Source of the DNA: DATDCY01 sp031406795 [NCBI: Candidatus Rokuibacteriota bacterium] | Lineage (GTDB): Bacteria; JAUVQV01 | Direction of reading: 5' to 3' | Assembly: GCA_031406795.1 (NCBI GenBank) | Contig: JANOHV010000107.1 | Span: 1-45,667 of the forward strand | Length of the DNA stretch: 45,667 bases | Part shown: in pieces, positions 37,418 to 45,210 of the stretch | Numbering within the stretch: the first letter of the stretch is position 1 | Layout: the number at the start of each line of letters is the position of its first letter | Notes under the pieces: generated by a model | The model's database searches: none | Told to the model about the DNA's origin: nothing | The model's input: the letters and a program-made list of their open reading frames with translations, nothing else | Made by a program: the position numbers and the translations under genes

Positions 37418-38025
37418 GCCGCGCCCGCTGGGCCGGCGTCTGCCTGCTGCTCGCCATGGCGGCGCCGCTGCGGGCCGCAAGCCCGCAGGACGAGGTTCTG
37501 GCGCGGCTGGCGCAGGGCGGCGCGGGGATCGAAACCGCGCAGGGGCGCGTCCGGCAGGAGAAACGCCTCGAGATCTTCCAGGACACCGTGGTTTCCTGGG
37601 GCCGCTTCGCCTACCGCCGCCCCGACCGGCTGCGCTGGGAACTGACGGACCCGGTCGTCACCGGCTTCGCGATCACCGGTGGGTCGGGCCGCCGCTGGCA
37701 CGGCCTGACGGGAAAGACCGAACCCTTCACGCTCGAGAGCGACCCGATGATGCGCGTGATCGCCGGCCAGATCCTGGCCTCGGTTCGCGCCGACTTCACC
37801 CCGCTGCAGAAGGAATACCGGATCAGCGTCGCCTCCGAGACGCCGGTGATCCTGCACCTCGAACCGCGGGTCGCCAATCCGTTCGTCGAGCGGGTGATCG
37901 TCACCTTCTCGAAGGGGGCCGGGCACGTCGAGTCGGTCGCGGTACGCGAAAAGGGTGGAGACCAGACGACGTTCAGCTTCAGCGACGTCGAGGTAAACCG
38001 GCCCCTCCCCGATGGCACGTTCTGA
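37414..38025 (+). CDS. LolA-like outer-membrane lipoprotein carrier
   Basis: 203 aa, GTG start at 37414 sharing GTGA with the dehydratase stop. Signal peptide (about 1-22, ending RAAS). The mature region has LolA-type strands: GRVRQEKRLEIFQDTVVSWG, RFAYRRPDRLRWELTDP and VTGFAITGGSGRRW. In APE-type loci a LolA-like protein is thought to carry the hydrophobic product across the periplasm (family context). It overlaps the MMPL gene by 14 nt. Confidence 0.88.
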   Translation: MSRARWAGVCLLLAMAAPLRAASPQDEVLARLAQGGAGIETAQGRVRQEKRLEIFQDTVVSWGRFAYRRPDRLRWELTDPVVTGFAITGGSGRRWHGLTGKTEPFTLESDPMMRVIAGQILASVRADFTPLQKEYRISVASETPVILHLEPRVANPFVERVIVTFSKGAGHVESVAVREKGGDQTTFSFSDVEVNRPLPDGTF

Positions 38026-40387
38026 TTCGCCGGTAGAACCGTTTCTCGAGCGGATCGTTTCGGCGACCCACCGCCGGCTCGCCGGACGGCGCGCGCTGCT
38101 CTCCGCGGTCACGCTCGGGCTCGTGCTCCTCGCCGCGCTGGTGTCGCTGAGCGCGACGATCCGCGAGGATCTCGGCGGGCTGCTCCCCGACGACCGCTCG
38201 GAAGCGGGCCGGAATTTCGCGCTGTTCTCCGGCACACCGCTGGCGCGCCGGGTGCTCGTCTCGCTCACCGCCGCACCCGGCGCCGCCGACGGCGCGCTCG
38301 CCGCGGCCGCCGACCTCCTCGAAGCGAAGCTCGTCCCGCCGCTGTTCGCGCCACCTCCGCCCGCGGGCGGACCGACGGAACTCGCCGCGCTGCTGCCCCG
38401 CGCGCTGCCGGCGATGGCCGGCCCGGAGGATCTCGCGCGGCTGGGCGCCTTCTCGTCGCACGTGGTCCGCGAGCGCCTCTCGGCGGCCTACGCGCTGCTG
38501 CTCTCGCCCGAAGGCCTGGGGGCGAAAGCCTTCCTGCGGGCCGACCCGCTGGGGATCGCCGGGCCGATCCTCGCGCGGAGCAGCCCGATCGGCCTGACCC
38601 CCGGCGCCGGCTCCTCGGAGCGGCGCCTGCGGGGGCCCGACGGGCGCAGCCTGCTGTTGATGCTCGACTCCCCGGTGCCGATGACGGATTTCGGGCAGGC
38701 GCGCGCGATGGAGCAGTTGCTGCAGGCGACCGCCGCGGCGCTGCCCGCCGGGATCGCGATGAAGACGGTGAGCGGGCACCAGTACACGCTGGCGAACTCC
38801 CAGACCATCCGGAAGGACCTGACCACCATCCTGACGCTCTCCTCGCTGGCCATCTTCGCCATTTACGTCTGGTTCCTGCGCACCCGGCTCGCGATCTTCG
38901 TCTTTCTCGTGCCGATGACCGTTCTCGTGCTGGCCACGGCCGGGGTCAGCCTGATGCCCGGGGGCGTGTTCGCGATCACGCTCGGGTTCGGCGGCGTGCT
39001 GCTCGGGATGGCGGACGAGTACGCGATGCACGTCTTCTTCGCCGTCCGTCAGCCCGGCGTCGACCGGGCGGGCGCCGTGGGCGCAGCCGCGCGGCCGGTG
39101 GTCATGGGCGCGCTGGCCACCGCCGCGGCCTTCGGCGTCATGGCCTTTTCCAGCCTGCCCGGGCAGCGGCAGCTGGCCATCTTCTGCCTGATCGGCATCG
39201 GCGCCTCGCTGCTGCTCTCGCTCATCGTACTCCCGCACCTGGTGACGCCGCGCGGGATGACCCTGCCGCCGCTGCCCCGGGCGCCTTCGCTGCCGGCGCG
39301 CGTCGTGCTGCCCGTCTGGGTCGCGCTGGTCGTTCTCGGCGCGGCCGGCGCCACGCAGGTACGTTTCGACGATTCGATGAACTCGCTCAACCACGTCACG
39401 CCGCGGCTGCAGATCGCGGAGGAGGAGATCCGCGAGCGCTGGGGCGACCTGCGCAGCCGGGCCATCATCTTCGCGCGCGGCGCCACGTTCGAGCAGGCAC
39501 TCGAGAGGAACGAGGCCGTCTATCGGCGGCTGGCCGGTACGCTGGCCCCGTCGGAGTTGCTGAGCCTCGCCCCCGTCTTCCCCGGCGCGCAGACCCGCGA
39601 GGCGCGCCGCCGGGACTGGCTGGCCTTCTGGAATGGGCCGGACGGCGCGCGACTGCTCGAGACGCTCCGCGTCGAGGGGGCGGCCCTCGGCTTCTCCGCC
39701 GGGGCGTTCGCGCCCTTCGTCGAGGCGACGTCCCGGCCCGGGCCGGCGCCGGATCCCGGGACGCTGCGCGCCGCCGGGTTCGGGGGGATCGTCGACGCGC
39801 TGCTGCTGCCGGGCGAGGGCGGCGTCACGCTGCTGACGCTTGCCCCCGACGACGGGCGCGCCGCCGCGGCGCTCGCGGGCCCCGGCGCGCTGCCCGGCAT
39901 CGCCGTCGTGTCGCCCGGCAGCTTCGGGGTCTCGATTTCCGACGCGCTGCACCGCGAATTCCTCCGTTATCTGGTCGTCGCCTCCCTGGTGATCCTCGGC
40001 GTCGTCGCGCTGACCTTCCGCGGCGCGCGCGAGCAGCTCCTCGCCCTCGTGCCGGTCTTCACCGGCATGCTCTTCATGTTCGGCGCCATGGGGGCGTTCG
40101 GCATGAAGATCAACCTGTTCAACATCATCGCGACGGTGCTGATCATCGGCCTCTGCGTCGACTACGGCATCTTCATGGTCTCCCACGCCGCAGCCGAAGC
40201 GGACCCGGCGACCTCGCGCGCGGTGCTCGTCTCGGGCCTGACGACGATCGCCGGCTTCGGCGTGCTCGCGCTGGCGAAACACCCGGCGCTGCAATCCCTG
40301 GGGCTGACGGTGCTGCTGGGCTTCGGCGCCGCCGTGCCCGCCGCGCTCTTTGTCATCCCCGCGCTGACTCGCAGGAGCGGACGATGA
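38012..40387 (+). CDS. MMPL/RND-family exporter
   Basis: 791 aa. One membrane segment at about 30-50, a soluble loop, then membrane block 1 (about 270-430: LSSLAIFAIYVWFL, FLVPMTVLVLATAG, FGGVLLGMADEYAMHVFF, MGALATAAAFGVMAF, FCLIGIGASLLLS). A second loop and membrane block 2 (about 650-790: VVASLVILGVVALTF, ALVPVFTGMLFMFGA, IIATVLIIGLCVDYGIFMV, TTIAGFGVLALA) follow. The GMADEYAMH and LCVDYGIFM motifs are the RND/MMPL proton-relay helices. It should move the lipid-like product from inner membrane to periplasm. Confidence 0.92.
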   Translation: MARSDSPVEPFLERIVSATHRRLAGRRALLSAVTLGLVLLAALVSLSATIREDLGGLLPDDRSEAGRNFALFSGTPLARRVLVSLTAAPGAADGALAAAADLLEAKLVPPLFAPPPPAGGPTELAALLPRALPAMAGPEDLARLGAFSSHVVRERLSAAYALLLSPEGLGAKAFLRADPLGIAGPILARSSPIGLTPGAGSSERRLRGPDGRSLLLMLDSPVPMTDFGQARAMEQLLQATAAALPAGIAMKTVSGHQYTLANSQTIRKDLTTILTLSSLAIFAIYVWFLRTRLAIFVFLVPMTVLVLATAGVSLMPGGVFAITLGFGGVLLGMADEYAMHVFFAVRQPGVDRAGAVGAAARPVVMGALATAAAFGVMAFSSLPGQRQLAIFCLIGIGASLLLSLIVLPHLVTPRGMTLPPLPRAPSLPARVVLPVWVALVVLGAAGATQVRFDDSMNSLNHVTPRLQIAEEEIRERWGDLRSRAIIFARGATFEQALERNEAVYRRLAGTLAPSELLSLAPVFPGAQTREARRRDWLAFWNGPDGARLLETLRVEGAALGFSAGAFAPFVEATSRPGPAPDPGTLRAAGFGGIVDALLLPGEGGVTLLTLAPDDGRAAAALAGPGALPGIAVVSPGSFGVSISDALHREFLRYLVVASLVILGVVALTFRGAREQLLALVPVFTGMLFMFGAMGAFGMKINLFNIIATVLIIGLCVDYGIFMVSHAAAEADPATSRAVLVSGLTTIAGFGVLALAKHPALQSLGLTVLLGFGAAVPAALFVIPALTRRSGR

Positions 40388-40974
40388 GAGCCTCTCTCGC
40401 CTGGCTGGCGCTGCCTCTGGCGGCGCTGCTGTTGTGCGGCTGCGCCGCCGCGCCGCGGCAGAGGGCGCCTTCGGCCGCGCCGCCCGCGTGGCTGGCGACG
40501 CCCGCGCTCTGGCGGATCCGGCAGGTGGTCCTGATCGAACTGGGCGAGAAGCAGTTCCCGGTGCAGGGCCTGCTCGAACTGGACACCGCGGCGGGCAGCC
40601 TGCGGCTGGTCGCGCTGGACGACTTCGGCGTCACGCTCTTTCGCCTGACGATCACCCGCGCGGGCGAGCGCGTCGACTTTCTGCTGCCGCTGGTGCCGCA
40701 GGGCGCCGAGGTCACCCGTTCGGTCGCCGCCAGCCTCCGGCGGATCTACCTCGAACCGGCGCTCGTCGATTCCGGTGGCGCCGGAGTCATGCTCGAAAGC
40801 GGGCCCGACGGCAACGTGGCGACGGCGGCCCCCCGCGGCGGCGGCTGGAGGGTTTGGTATGATGCCTACGGCGACGCGGGCGGCGTGCCGGTCCCGCGGG
40901 TGATTCGCTTCCAGCAGCGGGGAGGCGCCAGCCTGAAGATCAACCAGGAGAGCGTGAAGCGTGTCGACAAGTGA
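40384..40974 (+). CDS. DUF3261 lipoprotein
   Basis: 196 aa, ATG at 40384 sharing ATGA with the exporter stop. Signal peptide with lipobox LLLCGC (Cys20 region), then a beta-rich domain: WRIRQVVLIELGEKQFPVQG, LDDFGVTLFRLTI and RRIYLEPALVDS. DUF3261 lipoproteins are regular members of APE-type loci beside MMPL and LolA-like genes. Its last codons (KRVDK, stop 40972-40974) overlap a GTG that is the first codon of a broken copy of the next hotdog gene; the insertion follows immediately. Confidence 0.86.
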   Translation: MRASLAWLALPLAALLLCGCAAAPRQRAPSAAPPAWLATPALWRIRQVVLIELGEKQFPVQGLLELDTAAGSLRLVALDDFGVTLFRLTITRAGERVDFLLPLVPQGAEVTRSVAASLRRIYLEPALVDSGGAGVMLESGPDGNVATAAPRGGGWRVWYDAYGDAGGVPVPRVIRFQQRGGASLKINQESVKRVDK

Positions 40975-40992
40975 CTTGAGCGGAGGCCATTT

Positions 40993-43900
40993 CTAGCCAC
41001 CCCTGCGATTCGTCTCAAACATTTCCGCCGGCATCGGATGACGCAGGCGGTAGACCACCTTGATCGGCCGCTCGCTCTCATACCGCTCCACGTCGGCGGG
41101 CCCGAGATAGGTGAAGGGAACCGTCGCACCGTTGCGCTGCTTCACATCGCGGGCGAACAGAAGGATCGTGTATCCCCGCTCTTGGTGTCGGATGATGTTC
41201 TGTCCGGTGGGGCTCGCCTGGCTGGTGTTCGACTGTGACTCCCAATGAAACAGCTCGCGGCTAATCGGGTAGTCGGCATACATGGTGCTTGGCGAGAATT
41301 CTCGCTCTGATTTCTGAAAGGTGACGAGCATGGCGTAGGCGTTGAGGTGGGGTACATGGAGCACGCCGACGCCTATCTGCCCGGTCGTATCGATAGTTGC
41401 CAATCCCAGGGCGGCGCTAATGTCCAGGCTGCCGTATCTCGCGTGCAACTCGAGCGGAGAGGCAAAGGGGAGGGCAATCGTCACGGGTGAGACCCTGGAT
41501 TCCTCGGCAGCCCACTCGAGCACCTCGACCGCATCGGCGAGGATGGCGGGGTTCTCCCCGATCCTCGCAAGGGAATCACGGACCGTCCTAAATTGGCGCT
41601 GACTCCCGCCTCGGCCCCAGTAGCGGTAGTGCGTCGCGACCTCGAAGTTCTCGGCAGCGACCAGTGCGCCATCGACGTCACCGCTGAGGAGCTGGTTTGT
41701 CACGCCGCGAAGTCTGGCGAGTTCCTGCGGTCCATTCACTGAAGCCAGGCGTATCAGGGAGGATCGCAGCTGTTCATGATCGGGATCGGTCGGCGCCGGC
41801 CGCAGCCTGGACCTGGCTTTCCATCCCGACCAGCTCTCCCGCTTGAGAAGTACCTCGGGCTCGTAGTCGTGATAGCGGACGAAGTTGGCAAAGGTCAGTG
41901 ACTGTTGGGCCTCGCTTTCGAAGGTCTGTATCCGCTCGGGGATCTGGACGGCGAGGTTCAACAAGTTGGCCCGGATGTTCGCGAGCACGTAATCCCGCGC
42001 AACCGGATCCAGTTGAATCGAACAACCGGCCGGCAGGTGCGGGAAGTTCTTCTCAACCTCCTTGTCGATGCCGTAGCGGTGCCGCGGCAGCAGCGCTTTC
42101 AGCTTGAGATCGATGCGGTACTTCCTATGAGCCTGCCCAACGAAATCGAGGACCGTCAACGCGTCCTTGTCAGGCGCCCGGCGCAGGCCGCGTCCGAGCT
42201 GCTGCAGGAAGATGGTGAGGCTTTCCGTGGGTCGCAGGAACAAGACGGTGTTAATTTCCGGGACGTCGAGCCCCTCGTTCAGCACGTCCACGGTGAACAG
42301 GAAGGTGAGCTTCCCCGCGCGCAGCTCCTCGATCAGGCGGCCGCGATCGGCATCGCTGGTGTCGCCAGTGAGCACTGCCGAGGGGATCTCCTTCTCCGAG
42401 AACATGCGGGCCATGAACGCGGCGTGCCCGACGTTGACGCAGAAACCAATTCCCTTGACGCGCGTCAGGTCGGGTTCGTACTTCGCGAGCGCGGCCTGGA
42501 TGGCGTCCAGTCGCTGGAGCGCCAGGGCGTGGGCGCCGGTGTAGACTTTCTCCAGTTCGCTGCCGACGTATTTGCCGCCGGCCCAGAAATGGTCGGCATC
42601 CAGAGAGACTGGATCGGTAACCCCGAAGTAGTGGAAGGGGCACAGCAGCTTCTCCTCGAGCGCTTCGGGCAATCTGATCTCGGCGGCGAAACGGTTGCCG
42701 AAGTCCGCTGCCACCGGCTTGCCGTCCATGCGCTCCGGCGTGGCCGTCAGCCCGAGGAGAATGCGGGGCGTGAAGTGATCGAAGAGGGGGCGATAGCTCT
42801 GCGCTGTGCCGTGGTGCGCCTCGTCGACCACGATGTAGTCGTAGAAGTCGCCGCCGACCTGCTCCCAGAATTTCCGGGTGGAAAGCATGCCCACGGAGCA
42901 GAAGAGGTGATCCGCCCGGGCCGGCTGATGAGAGCCGACCAGCAACTCGCCGAAACCTGGCATGCGCAGCACGTTGCGGAAGGTCCCCAGGGCCTGCGTG
43001 AGAATCTCCTGCCGATGCGCGACGTAGAGGAGCCGGGCCTGCCGGCGGCGCGCCGTGTAGAATCGCTCGAAGTCGAAGGCAGCCACGACGGTCTTCCCGG
43101 TGCCGGTTGCGGCAATCACCAGGTTGCGCCAGTGATTATGCGCGGTCCGTTCGGCTTCGAGGGCTTCGAGGATGCGCTCCTGGAAGGGGTGCGGCGTCAG
43201 GTCGAAGAACGGCGCAGCGGCGGGGCCGGTGCGGTTTAACTCACGCGCGATCGCCTCGCGGAAACGCTGCGGGGCGGCGGGGTCGAAGTCCTGGAACTCA
43301 CGACTGTGCCAGTAGGTGTCGAACTCCGCGCGGAAGCGTTCGAGGATGTGCGGCATGTCGCGGGCGGTGACCTTGAGGTTCCACTCCAACCCGCTGGTCA
43401 TCGCGGCGCCGGACATGTTCGCAGAGCCAATGTAGGCGACGGAGAATCCGGAGGCACGGCGCAGGTGGTACGCCTTTGCGTGGAGGCGGGTGCGCTGGGT
43501 ATCGTAGGAGACGCGGACCTTCACGTTCGGCAAGCGGGCGAGCCACTCGACGGCGGGGGGATCGGAGGCGCCCATGTAGGAGGTGGTGATCACCCGGACC
43601 GGGATACGGCGGTCGCGCATCTCCTCGAAGGCTGGCATCAGCAGGCGCAGGCCCGACCACTTGATGAACGAGATCAGGATGTCGACCTGGTCGGCTGAAG
43701 CCATTTCGGCGGCTAGTTCCCGCGCAAGCGGCGGGTCTCCGGGCGCACCGGTAAAGAGCGACGTCTCGGTGAGCGGAGTCTCGGGGCGCACGTAGCGCGC
43801 CGCAAGGGCGTGCGGTGGCGAGATCTCGACGAGGAGGGGTTTGGGGTCGGGCAGCAGAGTTCGGTTCGCGAGGTGATCGTGGTCTTGGAATCCGGAAATG

Positions 43901-44124
43901 ATCTTGATCACCCGGTTGGCGATCTCCAACCGAACAACTGGATTGCGCTCCTCGCGTAATGCCTGCTCAAGGACGCGCGACACGAAGGCGGTGTATCGGG
44001 CCGGTTCCTCTTCGGGGTCGAGCTTGCCGAAGACGCTGCGCAATTCGGGGTGGCGGTCCAGAATCTCCTGGAGGTTTAGATGGCGCAGTTCCTCATAGAT
44101 ACCGAAGGCCGGCACGTCACTCAT
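40993..44124 (-). CDS. PLD-nuclease/DEAD-box helicase with DUF3427-type C-terminus
   Basis: 1043 aa in four parts. Residues 1-110 are a helical region. Residues 130-280 form a phospholipase D-type nuclease domain with HxKx..N (His215, Lys217, Asn236: RLHAKAYHL, YIGSANMSG). The superfamily 2 helicase follows: Walker A ATGTGKT (339-345), DEAHHG (434-439), LTATPERMDG and QQLGRGLRR (about 650). The last 300 residues match the DUF3427-type extension (HARYGSLDISAALG, HQERGYTILLFAR, SERPIKVVYRLRHP). This plan is known from phage-defence-linked helicases, related to type III restriction-like translocases. It is probably a stand-alone anti-DNA effector; no methylase is nearby. Confidence 0.88.
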   Translation of the reverse strand: MSDVPAFGIYEELRHLNLQEILDRHPELRSVFGKLDPEEEPARYTAFVSRVLEQALREERNPVVRLEIANRVIKIISGFQDHDHLANRTLLPDPKPLLVEISPPHALAARYVRPETPLTETSLFTGAPGDPPLARELAAEMASADQVDILISFIKWSGLRLLMPAFEEMRDRRIPVRVITTSYMGASDPPAVEWLARLPNVKVRVSYDTQRTRLHAKAYHLRRASGFSVAYIGSANMSGAAMTSGLEWNLKVTARDMPHILERFRAEFDTYWHSREFQDFDPAAPQRFREAIARELNRTGPAAAPFFDLTPHPFQERILEALEAERTAHNHWRNLVIAATGTGKTVVAAFDFERFYTARRRQARLLYVAHRQEILTQALGTFRNVLRMPGFGELLVGSHQPARADHLFCSVGMLSTRKFWEQVGGDFYDYIVVDEAHHGTAQSYRPLFDHFTPRILLGLTATPERMDGKPVAADFGNRFAAEIRLPEALEEKLLCPFHYFGVTDPVSLDADHFWAGGKYVGSELEKVYTGAHALALQRLDAIQAALAKYEPDLTRVKGIGFCVNVGHAAFMARMFSEKEIPSAVLTGDTSDADRGRLIEELRAGKLTFLFTVDVLNEGLDVPEINTVLFLRPTESLTIFLQQLGRGLRRAPDKDALTVLDFVGQAHRKYRIDLKLKALLPRHRYGIDKEVEKNFPHLPAGCSIQLDPVARDYVLANIRANLLNLAVQIPERIQTFESEAQQSLTFANFVRYHDYEPEVLLKRESWSGWKARSRLRPAPTDPDHEQLRSSLIRLASVNGPQELARLRGVTNQLLSGDVDGALVAAENFEVATHYRYWGRGGSQRQFRTVRDSLARIGENPAILADAVEVLEWAAEESRVSPVTIALPFASPLELHARYGSLDISAALGLATIDTTGQIGVGVLHVPHLNAYAMLVTFQKSEREFSPSTMYADYPISRELFHWESQSNTSQASPTGQNIIRHQERGYTILLFARDVKQRNGATVPFTYLGPADVERYESERPIKVVYRLRHPMPAEMFETNRRGG

Positions 44125-44171
44125 TCAACGTCTTTTATGATCGAGCATAAGCGGATTTTGTCATCTCTGGT

Positions 44172-44194
44172 ACAATTTAGCACAAATGATATTG
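44172..44194. promoter_or_regulatory. Operator-like inverted repeat in the divergent region of the insertion
   Basis: ACAAT (44172-44176) and ATTGT (44190-44194) form an inverted repeat in AT-rich DNA between the helicase (minus) and the toxin-antitoxin pair (plus). TTGTCA at 44158-44163 is a possible -35. It fits autoregulation by the antitoxin/toxin complex, which is common, but also could affect the helicase. Confidence 0.35.
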
Positions 44195-44228
44195 TCCATA
44201 TTCGCATCGTGGCTATGGAGGTGACGTG

Positions 44229-44480
44229 ATGGAGGCTCTTCATCCGCAGTATGTAGTCGATGAACGAGGCATACCACACAGCGTCGTACTGGAAATAGGC
44301 GAATTTCGGAGCCTGCTCCAATCGGCCGGTGTTCAGATGCAGGATCTCCCGCTGGCCCGACCTCTGCGATTGAGCGACCTGGGCTGGGGCGGCGCTGATG
44401 CACTGGATACGCGCATTCGCCTGCGGTCCTTCGAGGATGATTGGGGAGCGCCCGGAATGGATGCTTATGACAATGTTTAA
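44229..44480 (+). CDS. Putative antitoxin of a MazF/PemK-type pair
   Basis: 83 aa from the ATG at 44229 with GGAGGTGA upstream; a GTG just before it (44226) is also possible. The start YVVDERGIPHSVVLEIGEFRSLL (residues 7-29, given in parts: YVVDERGIP, VVLEIGEF, RSLLQSAG) resembles small antitoxins with a 'D-E-x-G-x...V-L-x-I-x-E-F/Y-x-x-L' opening. The rest is acidic and Asp-rich at its end (FEDDWGAPGMDAYDNV). It has no clear DNA-binding motif visible. It overlaps the toxin gene, so the two are co-expressed. Confidence 0.7.
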   Translation: MEALHPQYVVDERGIPHSVVLEIGEFRSLLQSAGVQMQDLPLARPLRLSDLGWGGADALDTRIRLRSFEDDWGAPGMDAYDNV

Positions 44481-44814
44481 AAGAGGCGACGTCGTTGTCG
44501 TCCGGTATCCCAACTCCGACCTTGTTACGTATAAGAAACGGCCCGCGCTCGTCGTCCAGGCTGATGACCTGGAAACCGGGATCAATCAGTCCCTGGTAGC
44601 ACTCATGACCACCAATGCGCAGCGAACTGGGCCCACCCGTGTGCCGTTCGAGAGAGCCAGTTCCGGTGGCCGTGCCATGGGGCTGCTCAGTGATTCCATT
44701 GTGGTAACAGACAACCTAGCCACCGTGCTTCACCGCGAAATCGACAAGGTCATCGGAACCTGTCCTCGAATGGCTGACGTTGACGACGCGCTACGTCGCA
44801 CACTGAGTCTGTAA
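44461..44814 (+). CDS. MazF/PemK-type toxin (mRNA interferase)
   Basis: 117 aa from the ATG at 44461; ATG 44467 and 44473 are also possible, the last giving MFKRGDVVVVRYP. The PemK/MazF core is plain: FKRGDVVVVRYPNSD, KKRPALVVQADDL, LVALMTTNAQRTGPTRVPF and DSIVVTDNLATVLHREI. These proteins cut RNA at specific short sites and are held inactive by the antitoxin. The stop codon (44812-44814) touches the right-hand junction repeat, so the gene ends the insertion exactly. Confidence 0.88.
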   Translation: MLMTMFKRGDVVVVRYPNSDLVTYKKRPALVVQADDLETGINQSLVALMTTNAQRTGPTRVPFERASSGGRAMGLLSDSIVVTDNLATVLHREIDKVIGTCPRMADVDDALRRTLSL

Positions 44815-44817
44815 AGC

Positions 44818-45210
44818 GTGTCGGTAACTGACCTGACTGACGCGATCCGCGGCGCCGCTGTCGGCGAGATCGAGCGCCGGGCGGACGGTGGCGTGCGCCA
44901 GCGGTACGTCTTCAACGCGGATTTTCCGGGATTCGCCGGCCACTTCCCGGGGCGGCCGATCCTCCCGGCGGTGCTGCAGATCATGGCGGCGAGCCTGCTG
45001 GTCGAGGCGGCGACGGGAGAGCGCCTGCAACCCGCTGCGATCGAGAGGGCGAAGTTTGTGCTCCCCATCGTCCCGGGAGCGCTGGTCGAGATCGCCTGCC
45101 GCCGCCTTTCCGGGGCGGTCGCCGATCTCTGGGAGATCCGCATCGACGCGGACCGGCAGGCGGCGGCGTCATTTTTCCTGACGCTGCGCGCGCCGGCGGC
45201 GGGCGCGTGA
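44818..45210 (+). CDS. ApeI/FabA-like hotdog dehydratase
   Basis: 130 aa, GTG start at 44818. The dehydratase motif is FNADFPGFAGHFPGRPILPA (residues 31-50), the GHFPG.P.LPA of FabZ/FabA-type enzymes with the catalytic His. Next to it LQIMAASLLVEAATG replaces the usual Glu/Asp-containing helix. Together with the 36977 dehydratase it gives the locus two hotdog enzymes, as ApeI and ApeP in aryl-polyene clusters. Because of the insertion it is now cut off from its promoter in arm C and may depend on the toxin-antitoxin transcript. Confidence 0.85.
   Translation: MSVTDLTDAIRGAAVGEIERRADGGVRQRYVFNADFPGFAGHFPGRPILPAVLQIMAASLLVEAATGERLQPAAIERAKFVLPIVPGALVEIACRRLSGAVADLWEIRIDADRQAAASFFLTLRAPAAGA
45096..45154. 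repeat. 59-bp exact direct repeat, first copy (second copy 45609-45667)
   Basis: These 59 nt, in the hotdog gene, recur without a mismatch as the last 59 nt of the window. The second copy starts at CTGCCGCCGCCTTT, a sequence that suits the thioesterase (LPPPF) as well as the hotdog gene, so the join is at shared bases. Likely an assembly artefact at a contig end, or a local recombination. Confidence 0.9.

Larger units (their letters stand above)
40957..44823. mobile_element. Insertion between the DUF3261 and hotdog genes (defence-type module)
   Basis: The sequence AAGCGTGTCG occurs at 40957-40966 and again at 44814-44823; the following 16 positions also match in part (20 of 26 by eye). In both copies the host frames read the same way: the end of the DUF3261 gene (KRV..stop) and a GTG start of the hotdog gene (MSTSDLS versus MSVTDLT). 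The DNA between has visibly lower GC and encodes a helicase-nuclease and a toxin-antitoxin pair. No transposase, integrase or terminal inverted repeat is found, so the means of entry is unknown; recombination with a related locus is possible. Confidence 0.65.

Noticed and set aside
37979-40294. Long minus-strand frame opposite the MMPL exporter
   Set aside because: Composition is Arg/Gln/His/Gly-rich with no domain; the plus strand has a clear 12-segment transporter.
41905-43239. Plus-strand frame opposite the helicase
   Set aside because: Antisense shadow; the helicase motifs on the minus strand are complete.
40957-44823. Classic IS element or composite transposon for the insertion
   Set aside because: No transposase or terminal inverted repeats are present; only a junction duplication is seen.
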